A stretch of DNA of 64,000 nt from Anaerolineae bacterium (GTDB lineage: Bacteria; Chloroflexota; Anaerolineae; Aggregatilineales; Phototrophicaceae), in contig JABWBO010000007.1 in the NCBI GenBank assembly GCA_013360465.1, forward strand, positions 124,001 through 188,000, in the 5' to 3' direction. Position numbers and translations under genes: made by a program. The notes beneath the pieces were generated by a model, which did not search any database, had not been told where the DNA came from, and saw only the letters and a list, made by a program, of their open reading frames with translations. Of this stretch, positions 39,475 to 48,918 are shown one piece after another. The stretch's first letter is position 1. Each line of letters starts with the position of its first letter.

Positions 39475-41727
39475 CTAAAGCTGGTTGAGCGCTTCACGAT
39501 AGGTATCCAGCGCCGCCTGAAGCTTGCCCTGGCGCATCAAGCCGTCGCCAAGGACACGATAGACCGCCGGCACCGTGCGATACGAGCGCACCAGCTGGGC
39601 GAGATCATCCACCACCACATCAAGCGCGCGGTTTCTGCGAATCAGGCTTTCGTATTCGGCAAGCGAAGTTTCCAGGTCGCCCGCCTGTTCGAGATCGCGG
39701 GCGTTCTGCACAAGTGCCGCCGTTTCTTCGTCAGAAACAGGCGGTGCGGCGCGCGCCGGTTCCGGTTTGGGTGCGGGCGGCTGTGCAGCAGCTTTCCGCG
39801 CAACAGGCACAGGTTCCGGTTCTGGCTCTGGCTCAGACGGCGCGAATTCGACAGCGACATCCACCGGCTCGACCGCCGCAATGCTGTCCTTCAGCCATCC
39901 CGGCACTTCGTCCTGAACCTCGATCTCCTTCAGCCATTCGGGCATGTCGCCAATAAACGGCAGGTCCGACGAAGGCGCTGACGGAGCAGCGAGTTCAGGC
40001 ACGGCTTCAATCAGCGACTCGATGCCGATCATCCAGGCAGGAAGCGGCTGTGGCTGTCCAACCGGCAGCCCGGTCTCGGCGGGAAGATGCGCCTCGATGA
40101 GCGGCTCATCTTCGCTGATCAAGCCATAGCGCGTGTCTAGCGCGGCGATGCGACTGGGATCGCTGATGTTGCGCTCGTACCAGTCAGGAACCTGATCAAC
40201 ATCCGGCACATCACCAAGCTGCTCCGAGTCGAACGCCTCGACCCAGGGATCAGAAGGATCAACCTCGATGACGTAGGGCGTCGGTTCTTCGATGCTCACA
40301 ACACTCGGCGGTACGGGTTCTTCCGCCTCCGGGGCGAAGATATCGGCGATTTCGACGGAGACGCCGGTACTCTCGGCTTCGATGAGCCAGGGTGGTATTT
40401 CCAGATCAGCGGGCTGCGCGCTGACTTCGAACAGCGCCTCCAGCGGTTTAGTGGGACCAGCGGGCGGCTGCTCTTCGACCGGCTGCATTTCCTTCAGCCA
40501 GTCGGGGATATCGGCGACCAACGGTTCTATGATCACCTCTTCTTCGTCTTCGTCGCCAAACAACAGGTCCGGGTTTTCGACAAGGTGTTCCGCCTGCTGT
40601 TCCAGGAAATACTGCATCTGATCCGGGGTGACCGTCCCCTTAGAAAGGGCATCCTGGATCGATTCCATCGAATATTCTTCCGGTTCAGATGCAGCCGGCT
40701 GCGTTGTGACCACGCCGGACTCGCTGTAGCCCTCGTCTCCAGCAAGGCTGTTAAGAAAATCGGAAGGGTTGACCGGTGTGCTGTCGTCGTCCACGGCGCG
40801 AGGGTGCGCCAGCGGCGAGTCAAACGAGAATGCCTTGTAGCTCTCGACTTCAACTTCATCCGGCGACGGGATCGGAATATTAAGGCGCGTGCTGGAAATC
40901 AACTCATCGGGGTCCGCGCCGCCGCGCCGTGCCAGCGTTTCCAGCCAGGTGACTGGGTCGGCTTTGGAGGCAAAGGGATCGATCTTCTCTGATCCCTCGT
41001 CCATGTCATCCTCGATCCGCTCCAGCTCTATCCCCGGAAACTCCTGCCGCCCCTGCGAGCGCGCCAGGTCCTCCAACCAGGTCATCGGGTTATCAAGCGA
41101 TGGCGCTGCGGCAGGTTCAGGCGAGCCGATACCAGAGAGGTCCAGGTTGAACAGATCGTCTCCCTGCTCGGCGGCGAGGCTTTCCAGCCAGGCAAGCGCA
41201 CCGGAGTCGACAGCCTCAGCGGCAGGCGGCGGGGGGGGCGGCGGCTCGACCGGCTTGGCGGCGGCGGGAGACTCGGCAAACGATGGAACCGGAGGTCTAG
41301 ACGGCGGAACTACAGGACGACGCGGTGGTTGTGGTTCCTCCCAGGGCGGAGTCGAAGGCGCGGCGGGCTGCGGCGCGCGGGCAGCAGGCTGCGCTGGAGT
41401 CTGAGGAACAGTCGGAGTCGGCTTGACTGCGGGAGCCTCGCGGACGGGCGGCGCGGCAGGTTTCGGAGGAGGTGGAGGCGCGCTTGCCTGTTCCGATGAA
41501 CTCCCGAACGGGACATACCCCGGCTCATCGATATTGACTTTGGAGGCGTCTATGGACGGCAGATCGATGTTGCTGGCTTCCGTCGTAAATCCTTCGGTCG
41601 CGCCCTGCCGCCGTGCCAGGAAATCCATAAACTCCATGAGTTCATCCGGCGACAAGGAGGCTGCCCATGCCTCCATTTCCGCCTCGGTCATGTTCTCCAG
41701 ATCAGGTATTTTGTCGGCGAGCGCCAT
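39475..41727 (-). CDS. Acidic disordered protein with repeated WL motifs and a C-terminal helical domain
   Basis: 750 residues. A short N-terminal helical region (LENMTEAEMEAWAASLSPDELMEFMDFLARRQ) is followed by long Pro/Ala/Glu-rich, probably disordered linkers. These carry about nine copies of a Trp motif: ALAWLESLA, PMTWLEDLA, PVTWLETLA, IPDWLKEMQ, IPPWLIEAE, VPDWYERNI, LPAWMIGIE, MPEWLKEIE, VPGWLKDSI. The C-terminal 90 residues are TPR-like (RDLEQAGDLETSLAEYESLIRR, LRQGKLQAALDTYREAL in part). There is no signal peptide. It lies 47 bases downstream of the related 1134-residue gene. I do not recognise a function; a scaffold binding many copies of one partner is an inference. Confidence 0.75.
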   Translation of the reverse strand: MALADKIPDLENMTEAEMEAWAASLSPDELMEFMDFLARRQGATEGFTTEASNIDLPSIDASKVNIDEPGYVPFGSSSEQASAPPPPPKPAAPPVREAPAVKPTPTVPQTPAQPAARAPQPAAPSTPPWEEPQPPRRPVVPPSRPPVPSFAESPAAAKPVEPPPPPPPAAEAVDSGALAWLESLAAEQGDDLFNLDLSGIGSPEPAAAPSLDNPMTWLEDLARSQGRQEFPGIELERIEDDMDEGSEKIDPFASKADPVTWLETLARRGGADPDELISSTRLNIPIPSPDEVEVESYKAFSFDSPLAHPRAVDDDSTPVNPSDFLNSLAGDEGYSESGVVTTQPAASEPEEYSMESIQDALSKGTVTPDQMQYFLEQQAEHLVENPDLLFGDEDEEEVIIEPLVADIPDWLKEMQPVEEQPPAGPTKPLEALFEVSAQPADLEIPPWLIEAESTGVSVEIADIFAPEAEEPVPPSVVSIEEPTPYVIEVDPSDPWVEAFDSEQLGDVPDVDQVPDWYERNISDPSRIAALDTRYGLISEDEPLIEAHLPAETGLPVGQPQPLPAWMIGIESLIEAVPELAAPSAPSSDLPFIGDMPEWLKEIEVQDEVPGWLKDSIAAVEPVDVAVEFAPSEPEPEPEPVPVARKAAAQPPAPKPEPARAAPPVSDEETAALVQNARDLEQAGDLETSLAEYESLIRRNRALDVVVDDLAQLVRSYRTVPAVYRVLGDGLMRQGKLQAALDTYREALNQL

Positions 41728-41774
41728 ATCACGACCCTCTCAAACCAGGAAAGGCATTACGTAGTGCGTACAGC

Positions 41775-44700
41775 TCAGTTTTCCCCGGATTCGTCGTAAA
41801 CCCAGTCGGGGAAATCATCGTCGGACGGCGACTGGCGCATCCAGGTGGGGCGACGGCTGAACACAAAGCGCGGCAGCGCCGGCACAGGCGCGGAATCCGA
41901 TGCCATTTCTTCGTCAACCATCCGCTCCAGCCAGGAAAACTCGGTTTCGGCTTCAACCGCGTGATCGACAGGAAGCGGCGTCTCAACGATGTGTTCGAAC
42001 TCCTCGTCCGGCAGGACATTCTCCTGCTCTTCGTAATCGACATCCAAGCCGGGCACCATCGCGTTGAGCCAGTCCGGCGCATTTTCGGCAGGGCTTGGCT
42101 CCACCGCTTCGTGAAACTCCGAATCCTCCAGCACGACGGCAAAATCCACGCCCGCATCTTCGGCGACCGCCTCGAACGGCTGCTCGCCTTGCGGAGCGAA
42201 CTCGCCCTCTGCCTCTTCGTCAGCACGTTCGCCGCTGGCTTGCGCCGCCTCGTCAAATACCTCGAATTCGGGTTCCGGAGTCGCCCAGGCGTCGTCAACA
42301 CCCTGGGGCGCACCCCGATCGGCTCCGAACATCTCTGAGGCGAAAGCAGCGTCGGCGTCGGAAGCATCGGCGGTGGCAGTCTCCCAATCGAAATCCTCAG
42401 AAACGCCGCCATAATCTTCGATGGCAGACGATTCGGATACGAGCTTCTCGATGTTCTCGTGTCGCGCGCTCAGTTCATTCGACAGCTCCAGCCCCGCCAG
42501 CCATTCCGGGACAACCGTCTCGGCAGCAGGTTCTTCCGGCTGGGGCGGGATAGGAGCCAGCGCGTCGGCGGCGGCTTGTTCCTCACTCGACGGCAGCGCC
42601 GCCTCTGGAAGCGTACTTAACCAGTCGAACGTATCCTCATCTATCGGTCCATCAGGGGCTGCTGTGGCAGACGCGGCGGCGAGGTCAATGCCGGCAGGCT
42701 CCGGTTCTGACAGCCATTCCGGCTGATCCTCGATCAAGTCGGCGGCGCCCGCCATCTCCGCAGCAGCGTCCTGAACCCCAGCATCCATCGCGGTCTCTTC
42801 CAGTTCGCTCAACCAGGCGAGATCGGCATCCGCCGCTGCTTCGACCAACGAGGAAGAGACTTCTGGCTCAGGCGCGGCAAACCCCGCTTCGCCCTCCATC
42901 GTGAGTTCAGTCAGCCAGTCTGCTTCAGACGACAGGGCTTCGTCGGCGGAAGGCGCTGCTTCTGCCGCCTGCACAGCGGGTTCGGTGTCGAGCGCGGATT
43001 CCAACGCCCATTCGTCGGAGAGGGCGTCAGGTCCATTCAGTTCAACCTGGGTGGCGGCTTCGCCGAGGGTTTCCTCGGTCAGCCAGTCGAGGGTTTCCTC
43101 GGCAGATGGCGAACCGGCTGCCGGGATCTCCTGAAGCGGCGAAGAATCGCGGAGCCAATCTGGTAGATCGCCTTCCAGGCTGGACGCTTCTTCCGGCATC
43201 GAGGCGCTGAACTCGGACAAGCCCGACCAAGCGTCTTCTTCGCTTTCTCCGCCCGCTGCCGTAGGTTCTCCCTGCTGCGCTTCGGAGTTCAGATCGGTTA
43301 GCCAGTCAGGCAGCCCCTCTTCCTCGGGCTGTGTCTCGTTTTCAGGGCGCTCAGATTCGCTCATCCACACCAGCTCCTCTTGCTCTACCTCGAAAGTGGG
43401 TTCTTCCGAAACCCGCGCCGCCGGCTCAGATCGTTCGGCGGATGGGGAGGGTTCGTCCAGCGCACTCAGCCACGCAGGGGTACTCGCCTCATCGGTGATG
43501 GCAGAAGACGGTTGGCTGCCTGGCGCACCGAACTGGTTCAGCCAGTCGTCCATCTCCTCTTCGGAGACGACGGCATCGCCTTCATCGGCTTTCAGCCAAT
43601 CAAGATTTGTCTCGTTCAGGAAAGAGGTCAAACCGCGAATCGCCCCCTGCCCAGAAGCAGAATCGGGCGACGCCGGCACACTTTCGGCGAACTCATCGAA
43701 TTCCGATGGCGCTGCTGCGGCGTCATCTGCCCCACCAAGCCAGTCCAGCTCTTCGACCGTAGTCTCCGACGCTTCTTCCACTTCGTCTGTCGGCGGCGCA
43801 TACGGGTCGTAGACATCAAATCCTGACCTGTCTTCCGTCAGATGGAAAAGATCGTCAAGACCCGCAGCATCCCCCTGGGCTTCCGGCTGCTCGTGCAGCA
43901 GGTTCGAATCGTAAGAGTTCATCCATGCCAGCGGGTTATCATCCTGCTCCAGCGTCGGCAGACTCGCTTCATCGAACAGATCGGCAAATTCCGACTGCGG
44001 ATTTTCCTCCGGCTCATCGAGAATCTCCAGCCCGGCGCGCTGTGCCCAGGCGAACGGATGCTCATCATCTTCGACGCTGGGGGGTACAGAGGTCGATGGG
44101 GGTGGCGCAGCGAATGAATCGGGCTGTTCCCCAAAGAGTGCTTCCAGGTCATCTGTGCTGATAACCTCGGGATTGGTCTGAGCTGCTTGGTCACGCAAAG
44201 GGGACGAACTCAGCCAGTCGAGTTCCTCCTCCCTGCCCGCCGATTCGGAGTCGACGGGCGGCTCTGGTCTCGGCGATGCCGAGCGCGCCGCCAGCATGCC
44301 GCTGGACCACGATGACCATTCATCGGCTTCGCTGCCGGGTTCCGCAGGGGGGTGAACCTCACCGACATCCTTGAGCCAGTCCGGGCGCGCGGCAACGGCT
44401 TCCCGGTGTGCCGACTGGTGAAAGTCGAGTTCCTCCAGCCGAAAGGTCTCGTCGTCCGGCAGTGTTCCCTGCACGAGTTCGACCGCCAGATAAGGATCGA
44501 CCGACTCGACACGGTTGACGTAATGCTGCGCATCGGAAGGGCGATCATACGACAACCACAATTCGGCAAGGATGTGATTGGCTGCCAGACAGTCAGGCAG
44601 TTCTTCAACAACTTCCAGGGCGATCTCAGCGGCGTCCTCGCGGCGTCCGGCTTTCCAGAGGATCTGCGCCAGAAGCGTCTGCAGGTCGAGCCGATCCGGA

Positions 44701-45179
44701 GCATTCTTCAGGGCTGTTCGCAGCGCTTCGGCTGCGCGATCCAAATCGCCCGCGCGCACATACTGCCGTGCCACTGCCCCAGCAGTCATCTGCACTTTCA
44801 TCTGACTCGTCTGACGGCAGCGGTGGTACAGCACACGCAGCGCCTCAATGATCGTCTTGTCGCTCGGTTTCTGATCGAAGGCGCGCTCCAGATGCCAGAT
44901 GGCGTCATCGCAGCGCTGGGTGCGCTCATAGACTTCACCGAGCAGCGCGTACGCTTCAAAATCGTCGGGAATGACGCTCAGCACGCGGCGCAGCGCCGCT
45001 TCCGCCTCCTCCAGCCGTCCGATGATCACCAGGGCGCGTCCCAGGAAGCGGTACACCGCGACATTTTTGGGATAATAGAGTAGGATGTGCCGGCAGTGAT
45101 GGATCACCTCATCAGCCGCATTCTGGCTGAGAAGAGTCTGGATTCGGTTGGAGTATTCCTTCAAATTTGTTTCTGACAT
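41775..45179 (-). CDS. TPR protein with long acidic tail carrying about 18 DWL-type motifs
   Basis: 1134 residues. Residues 1-250 form TPR-type helices (YPKNVAVYRFLGRALVIIGRLEEAEAALRRVLS, FEAYALLGEVYERTQRCDDAIWHLERA). From about 265 to the end the protein is acidic and low complexity, with regularly spaced Trp motifs: RPDWLKDV, ELDWLSSS, ELDWLGGA, NLDWLKAD, MDDWLNQF, TPAWLSAL, LPDWLTDL, LPDWLRDS, TLDWLTEE, EADWLTEL, DLAWLSEL, QPEWLSEP, TFDWLSTL, VPEWLAGL, APDWLNAM, EFSWLERM and more. No enzymatic domain or signal peptide is visible. It forms a two-gene unit with the similar protein at 39475-41727. Confidence 0.8.
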   Translation of the reverse strand: MSETNLKEYSNRIQTLLSQNAADEVIHHCRHILLYYPKNVAVYRFLGRALVIIGRLEEAEAALRRVLSVIPDDFEAYALLGEVYERTQRCDDAIWHLERAFDQKPSDKTIIEALRVLYHRCRQTSQMKVQMTAGAVARQYVRAGDLDRAAEALRTALKNAPDRLDLQTLLAQILWKAGRREDAAEIALEVVEELPDCLAANHILAELWLSYDRPSDAQHYVNRVESVDPYLAVELVQGTLPDDETFRLEELDFHQSAHREAVAARPDWLKDVGEVHPPAEPGSEADEWSSWSSGMLAARSASPRPEPPVDSESAGREEELDWLSSSPLRDQAAQTNPEVISTDDLEALFGEQPDSFAAPPPSTSVPPSVEDDEHPFAWAQRAGLEILDEPEENPQSEFADLFDEASLPTLEQDDNPLAWMNSYDSNLLHEQPEAQGDAAGLDDLFHLTEDRSGFDVYDPYAPPTDEVEEASETTVEELDWLGGADDAAAAPSEFDEFAESVPASPDSASGQGAIRGLTSFLNETNLDWLKADEGDAVVSEEEMDDWLNQFGAPGSQPSSAITDEASTPAWLSALDEPSPSAERSEPAARVSEEPTFEVEQEELVWMSESERPENETQPEEEGLPDWLTDLNSEAQQGEPTAAGGESEEDAWSGLSEFSASMPEEASSLEGDLPDWLRDSSPLQEIPAAGSPSAEETLDWLTEETLGEAATQVELNGPDALSDEWALESALDTEPAVQAAEAAPSADEALSSEADWLTELTMEGEAGFAAPEPEVSSSLVEAAADADLAWLSELEETAMDAGVQDAAAEMAGAADLIEDQPEWLSEPEPAGIDLAAASATAAPDGPIDEDTFDWLSTLPEAALPSSEEQAAADALAPIPPQPEEPAAETVVPEWLAGLELSNELSARHENIEKLVSESSAIEDYGGVSEDFDWETATADASDADAAFASEMFGADRGAPQGVDDAWATPEPEFEVFDEAAQASGERADEEAEGEFAPQGEQPFEAVAEDAGVDFAVVLEDSEFHEAVEPSPAENAPDWLNAMVPGLDVDYEEQENVLPDEEFEHIVETPLPVDHAVEAETEFSWLERMVDEEMASDSAPVPALPRFVFSRRPTWMRQSPSDDDFPDWVYDESGEN

Positions 45180-45341
45180 TCTTCATCCATTCGTCGACCC
45201 AACGAGGCTGTTCGTTGACGCCGAACCTTGGGGGGTGTAATGTCGAGTACGGTGTTCGCTCATGCATTGATAGCATAACACATTTGATGCGAAACCACAG
45301 TTTAATCCGTGCGGATCGAATTCAGGAAGGACCGTTCGCTC

Positions 45342-46538
45342 ATGGTCAAACATCTGGCATTGGTCGTCATCCTCCTCCTTTTCGCTGCGCTGACGCTGTC
45401 GCCGACAGTCGCGCAGGATGATCTGGTATTCGGCTTGATCCTGGTTGGTCCAAAAGATGATCGGGGCTGGAGTCAGGCGCACTACGAAGGCGGGCAGTAC
45501 GTTGTGGATCATATCCCCGATACACGCATGCTGGTCTACGAAAGCCTGAACGAGGCGGACAATCCTGGCGTGACGGTCATCGATGTCGCCGCCGACTTTG
45601 TGAGCGAAGGCGCACAGGTCATCTTCACGACCTCCGACGCCTTCGAGGAGGCTACCGTCCTGGCAGCGGAAGCCTTCCCCGATGTGACGTTCATCAACAT
45701 CTCCGGCGATGATGTGATCACCGGCGCTGCGCCGGCGAATCTGAGCAACCTGATGGGGCAGATTGAATGGGCGAAGCTGATCGCCGGATGCTCGGCGGCG
45801 CTCACAACCGAGACAGGCAGCATCGGTTACCTTGGAGCGCTGATCAACAGTGAGACCCGCCGCCTGGCGGCATCCGCCTATCTGGGCGCACACTACTGTT
45901 ACGAGCAGTATCGCCAGCAGGACCCGGCTGATCTGATCTTCACGGTCATCTGGATCAACTTCTGGTTCAACATCCCCGGCGTAACGCTCGACCCGACCGA
46001 AGTGGTCAACACGTTCTTCGATGATGGGGCGGATGTGGTGATCAGCGGCATCGACACCTCAGAAGCGATCAGCGTCGCCGGGGAACGCGCCGCACAGGGT
46101 GAGGATGTTTTCGCGGTCCCCTTCAATTATGTCGGCGCGTGCGAAGCCGCCCCCGATGTCTGCCTGGGCGTGCCCTACTTCCAGTGGGGACCCTCCTACG
46201 TGGATGTCATCACACGGATCAAAGGCGGGCTATGGTCTCAGGAATGGGAATGGGTCGGTCCCGATTGGGCGGACTTCAATAACCCCGACACATCGTCGAT
46301 TGGCTACGTTCCAGGCGACGGGCTGAGCGACTCGGCGCGCGCTGATCTGAACGACTTCATCGCCGATCTGACTGCCTATGCCACCAGTCCCTTCATCCCG
46401 AACAGCATCGCGCTCTGGGCGGGTCCGCTGCGCAAACAGGACGGCACGCTGATCGCTCAGACCGGCGAACTCGTCGATACGCTGGATATCTGGTATCTCG
46501 ATCAGCTGCTTGAAGGCATGATCGGTCTGAGCAGCTAA
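45342..46538 (+). CDS. BMP-family ABC-type substrate-binding protein
   Basis: 398 residues with a signal peptide (MVKHLALVVILLLFAALTLSPTVAQ). The Bmp/PnrA-type periplasmic fold follows: LVFGLILVGPKDDRGWSQAHYEGGQYV, then GAQVIFTTSDAFEEATVLAAEAFPDVTFINISG, and the ligand segment GADVVISGIDTSEAI. BMP proteins usually bind nucleosides for an ABC permease. There is no lipobox cysteine and no permease or ATPase gene adjacent, so transport partners must be elsewhere or it is a sensor. The ATG at 45342 has AGGAAGGA ten bases upstream. Confidence 0.88.
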   Translation: MVKHLALVVILLLFAALTLSPTVAQDDLVFGLILVGPKDDRGWSQAHYEGGQYVVDHIPDTRMLVYESLNEADNPGVTVIDVAADFVSEGAQVIFTTSDAFEEATVLAAEAFPDVTFINISGDDVITGAAPANLSNLMGQIEWAKLIAGCSAALTTETGSIGYLGALINSETRRLAASAYLGAHYCYEQYRQQDPADLIFTVIWINFWFNIPGVTLDPTEVVNTFFDDGADVVISGIDTSEAISVAGERAAQGEDVFAVPFNYVGACEAAPDVCLGVPYFQWGPSYVDVITRIKGGLWSQEWEWVGPDWADFNNPDTSSIGYVPGDGLSDSARADLNDFIADLTAYATSPFIPNSIALWAGPLRKQDGTLIAQTGELVDTLDIWYLDQLLEGMIGLSS

Positions 46539-46558
46539 CGAGGCAAAGCAACTCGCCT

Positions 46559-48718
46559 TCAGCCGCGCAGGGCAAGCAGCCGTTCCTCGGCGTCGCCCCG
46601 GAACGGATAAGGAAATATCTGGCTCCACGCCAGGACGAATTCGTAATCGGCAGCTGCCTCGGCGGGGCGACCACGCGCTTCGCTGATCCGTCCGCGCCAA
46701 TAACGGCGGCTGCCGGTCTCTGCAACCTCCAGCGCAGTGTCAATGGATGCGGCGGCGTCGGCATCGGAACCGAGTTCGAGCTGCGCTCGCGCCAGGTACT
46801 CGTAAGCGACACCGCGCAGCGCACTGGATGCGACCTCTGGGCTGACGAGCGCCCCTTCCAGGAAGGTCTGTGCCTGCTGGTAGATCGCTCTATCGCCCGG
46901 CGAGCCGCTCTCCACCAGGGCGCGCCCACGCACCAGATTGACCATCCCCTGAGGCGCGGACGTGGCTCGTGCCAGAACTTCGGCGTCGGCAAGCGCTTCA
47001 GTGAAGCGCCCACCTTCGACAGCCACCTCCATCCGCAGCAGGCGATAGTTGAGATCGTCGGTGATCTCGAAAGCACGGCTGTAATCCTCCATCGCCAGCT
47101 GGGTCTCGCCCAGTTGACGGTAGATCGCCGCGCGCGCCGCCAGCATGGCGACGCTGTCGGCGTCGGTAGTGCGCCCGGTCAACCCACGATTGTAGATCGA
47201 CAGCGCCAGGTCGGGCTTGCCCTCCGTCTCGAATGCGCCGCCGAGCAGTCGATAGGCGCGGGTCGAGCCGGGATAGTAAAAGAGATAATCCTGTGCTGCC
47301 AGCACAGCGTCGCCCGGACGATTGCGATCCAGCGCGATCTGCACCCGCAGCTCGTAGCCCGATTCCACCGAAGGATCGACGTAATGCACCAGGAAAACCT
47401 GGTACAGTGCTTGGTCGTAAACGCGCTGTTCGTAGTAGACGCGCGCCTTCGCCATCAGCAGGTCGGTGTTTCCGGCGAGATGCTCGACAGTCAACCCGCT
47501 GTTGAGAAGTTCTACCGCATCGGCGAAGCGCCGGCTGCGCAGGTGATCCGCCGTCAGCAGCAAATACGGTTCCGGCAGGCGAGGATCGCCCTCAATCGCC
47601 AGCTCTGCTTTTTCGCGCATCTGGGCGCGGGCTTCGTTCGCCACCGCAACGTTGCCGTTCTCGTCGGCGCGGTCGGCTTGCAGGGCGTATACCTGCGCAT
47701 AGGCAGAATCCAGGTATGGGCGATACTGCACAATGTCCTCGGCGCGCGCACCAAGCCGCTCGTCCGCCTCTTCCAGCGCCTCCAGCGCCGTGTTGAAGCT
47801 GCCATCGCGCGCCAGAGCGATGGCGTAGTAGTAGTACACGCTGGGGCTGAAGGTCGTGTCGAAGTTTTGTTCCCGCTCACGCTCCAGAGTCGCCAGGGCG
47901 CGCGGCACTTCGCCCTGATCCAGCAGTTGAATAGAATCGCGCACAAGACGATCCAGCACTTCAGGATAGACGGCTGTGGCGCGCGGAAGCGCCGGCGGGC
48001 TGGCGGCAGGGACGTTGAGCGGCACGGTGGCGGTCGCCGCCGGGATCACGCGCGGTGTCACCGAAGGTGTGGCGGTATAGCCGGGTGTGAAGGTCGGCGT
48101 GATCGTCGGGGTCTGGGTTGGCGTGGGGCTGGGACCATAGACCACATATTGCAGGTCCGAATTGGTCTGTAAAGCGATGAAGAAACCGCCCAGGAGCAGG
48201 AGCAGCACGACCAGCACCGCGACCGCAACCTGAATGCGATAGGCGATGATGTCGCGTTCGCCGGCGCGCGACCGGGTTTTGCGAGTCCAGGTGACGCGCC
48301 GGGGGATCGGCTGATTGTAGGCGCGGGCGATCTTCTCCAGGTCGCCCTGAATGCCGGCGATGCGGTCTGGCGGCGGGACCGGAATGCCCGGCTGCTGGGT
48401 GGTCAGCTCGTCGATCCTGGAACTGGAGGAAGTAGGAGCGCTCGCCGGTCGCGCTGCCGGCTGCGGCGTCAGCGGGGGTTCGTTCAGATTCTCCAACGCC
48501 CGCAGCGCCGTCTCGTTGTTCGGGCTGATCTCCAGCACCTTATTGAGGCAGAAGACGCGCTCGCGGTTGTTGTTGGCGACGCTCGCCAGCCACAACCAGG
48601 CGGCTTCGTTATCCGGTTCGAGCCGCAGCGACTGCTGAAGCAGCGCGCGCGCCTCATCCTTTTGTCCTGCCTTTGCCGCCCTGATCCCCTGCTGTCGCAG
48701 CTCTCTTGCGTCTTCCAA
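46559..48718 (-). CDS. TPR-repeat membrane protein
   Basis: 719 residues from a TTG at 48718 (MEDARELRQQGIRAAKAGQKD), preceded by GGGGAG at eight bases; upstream ATG-started sequence is atypical. N-terminal TPR pair (RALLQQSLRLEPDNEAAWLWLASVANNNRERVFCLNKVLEISPNN), a linker, one membrane helix at about residue 180 (IQVAVAVLVVLLLLLGGFFIAL), a Thr/Pro-rich spacer (TPTQTPTITPTFTPGYT), then about 10 more TPRs to the C-terminus (ALATLERERE, FNTALEALEEADERL, QLAMEDYSRAFEIT). The large TPR array should be extracytoplasmic. A role in envelope assembly is possible but no partner is evident. Confidence 0.78.
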   Translation of the reverse strand: MEDARELRQQGIRAAKAGQKDEARALLQQSLRLEPDNEAAWLWLASVANNNRERVFCLNKVLEISPNNETALRALENLNEPPLTPQPAARPASAPTSSSSRIDELTTQQPGIPVPPPDRIAGIQGDLEKIARAYNQPIPRRVTWTRKTRSRAGERDIIAYRIQVAVAVLVVLLLLLGGFFIALQTNSDLQYVVYGPSPTPTQTPTITPTFTPGYTATPSVTPRVIPAATATVPLNVPAASPPALPRATAVYPEVLDRLVRDSIQLLDQGEVPRALATLEREREQNFDTTFSPSVYYYYAIALARDGSFNTALEALEEADERLGARAEDIVQYRPYLDSAYAQVYALQADRADENGNVAVANEARAQMREKAELAIEGDPRLPEPYLLLTADHLRSRRFADAVELLNSGLTVEHLAGNTDLLMAKARVYYEQRVYDQALYQVFLVHYVDPSVESGYELRVQIALDRNRPGDAVLAAQDYLFYYPGSTRAYRLLGGAFETEGKPDLALSIYNRGLTGRTTDADSVAMLAARAAIYRQLGETQLAMEDYSRAFEITDDLNYRLLRMEVAVEGGRFTEALADAEVLARATSAPQGMVNLVRGRALVESGSPGDRAIYQQAQTFLEGALVSPEVASSALRGVAYEYLARAQLELGSDADAAASIDTALEVAETGSRRYWRGRISEARGRPAEAAADYEFVLAWSQIFPYPFRGDAEERLLALRG

Positions 48719-48854
48719 GACCTGCTCTCCCCGCCATCGAAAGCGCCAGACAGCGCTCGGTAATCTGCGCCAATTTTGATTGTAGCGCAAACCCGATGAC
48801 AGAGACACTAGAGCGTCGGAAGTCGGAAGTTCGACACGCGACGACGCTAACCGG

Positions 48855-48893
48855 GACAAACAAAAGAGGCGGCTCAGCGTATGAGCCGCCTCT
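48855..48893 (-). terminator. Terminator after the 5'-nucleotidase gene
   Basis: AGAGGCGGCTCA (48865-48876) pairs with TGAGCCGCCTCT (48882-48893), loop of five, followed on the minus strand by TTTGTTTG. Confidence 0.75.
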
Positions 48894-48918
48894 GCAAACC
48901 GCTTACCGCAGCCGCGCG

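Noticed and set aside
39475-45179. Low-complexity repeats resembling a CRISPR or tandem repeat array
   Set aside because: The periodicity is at the protein level (WL motifs) with divergent DNA and irregular spacing.
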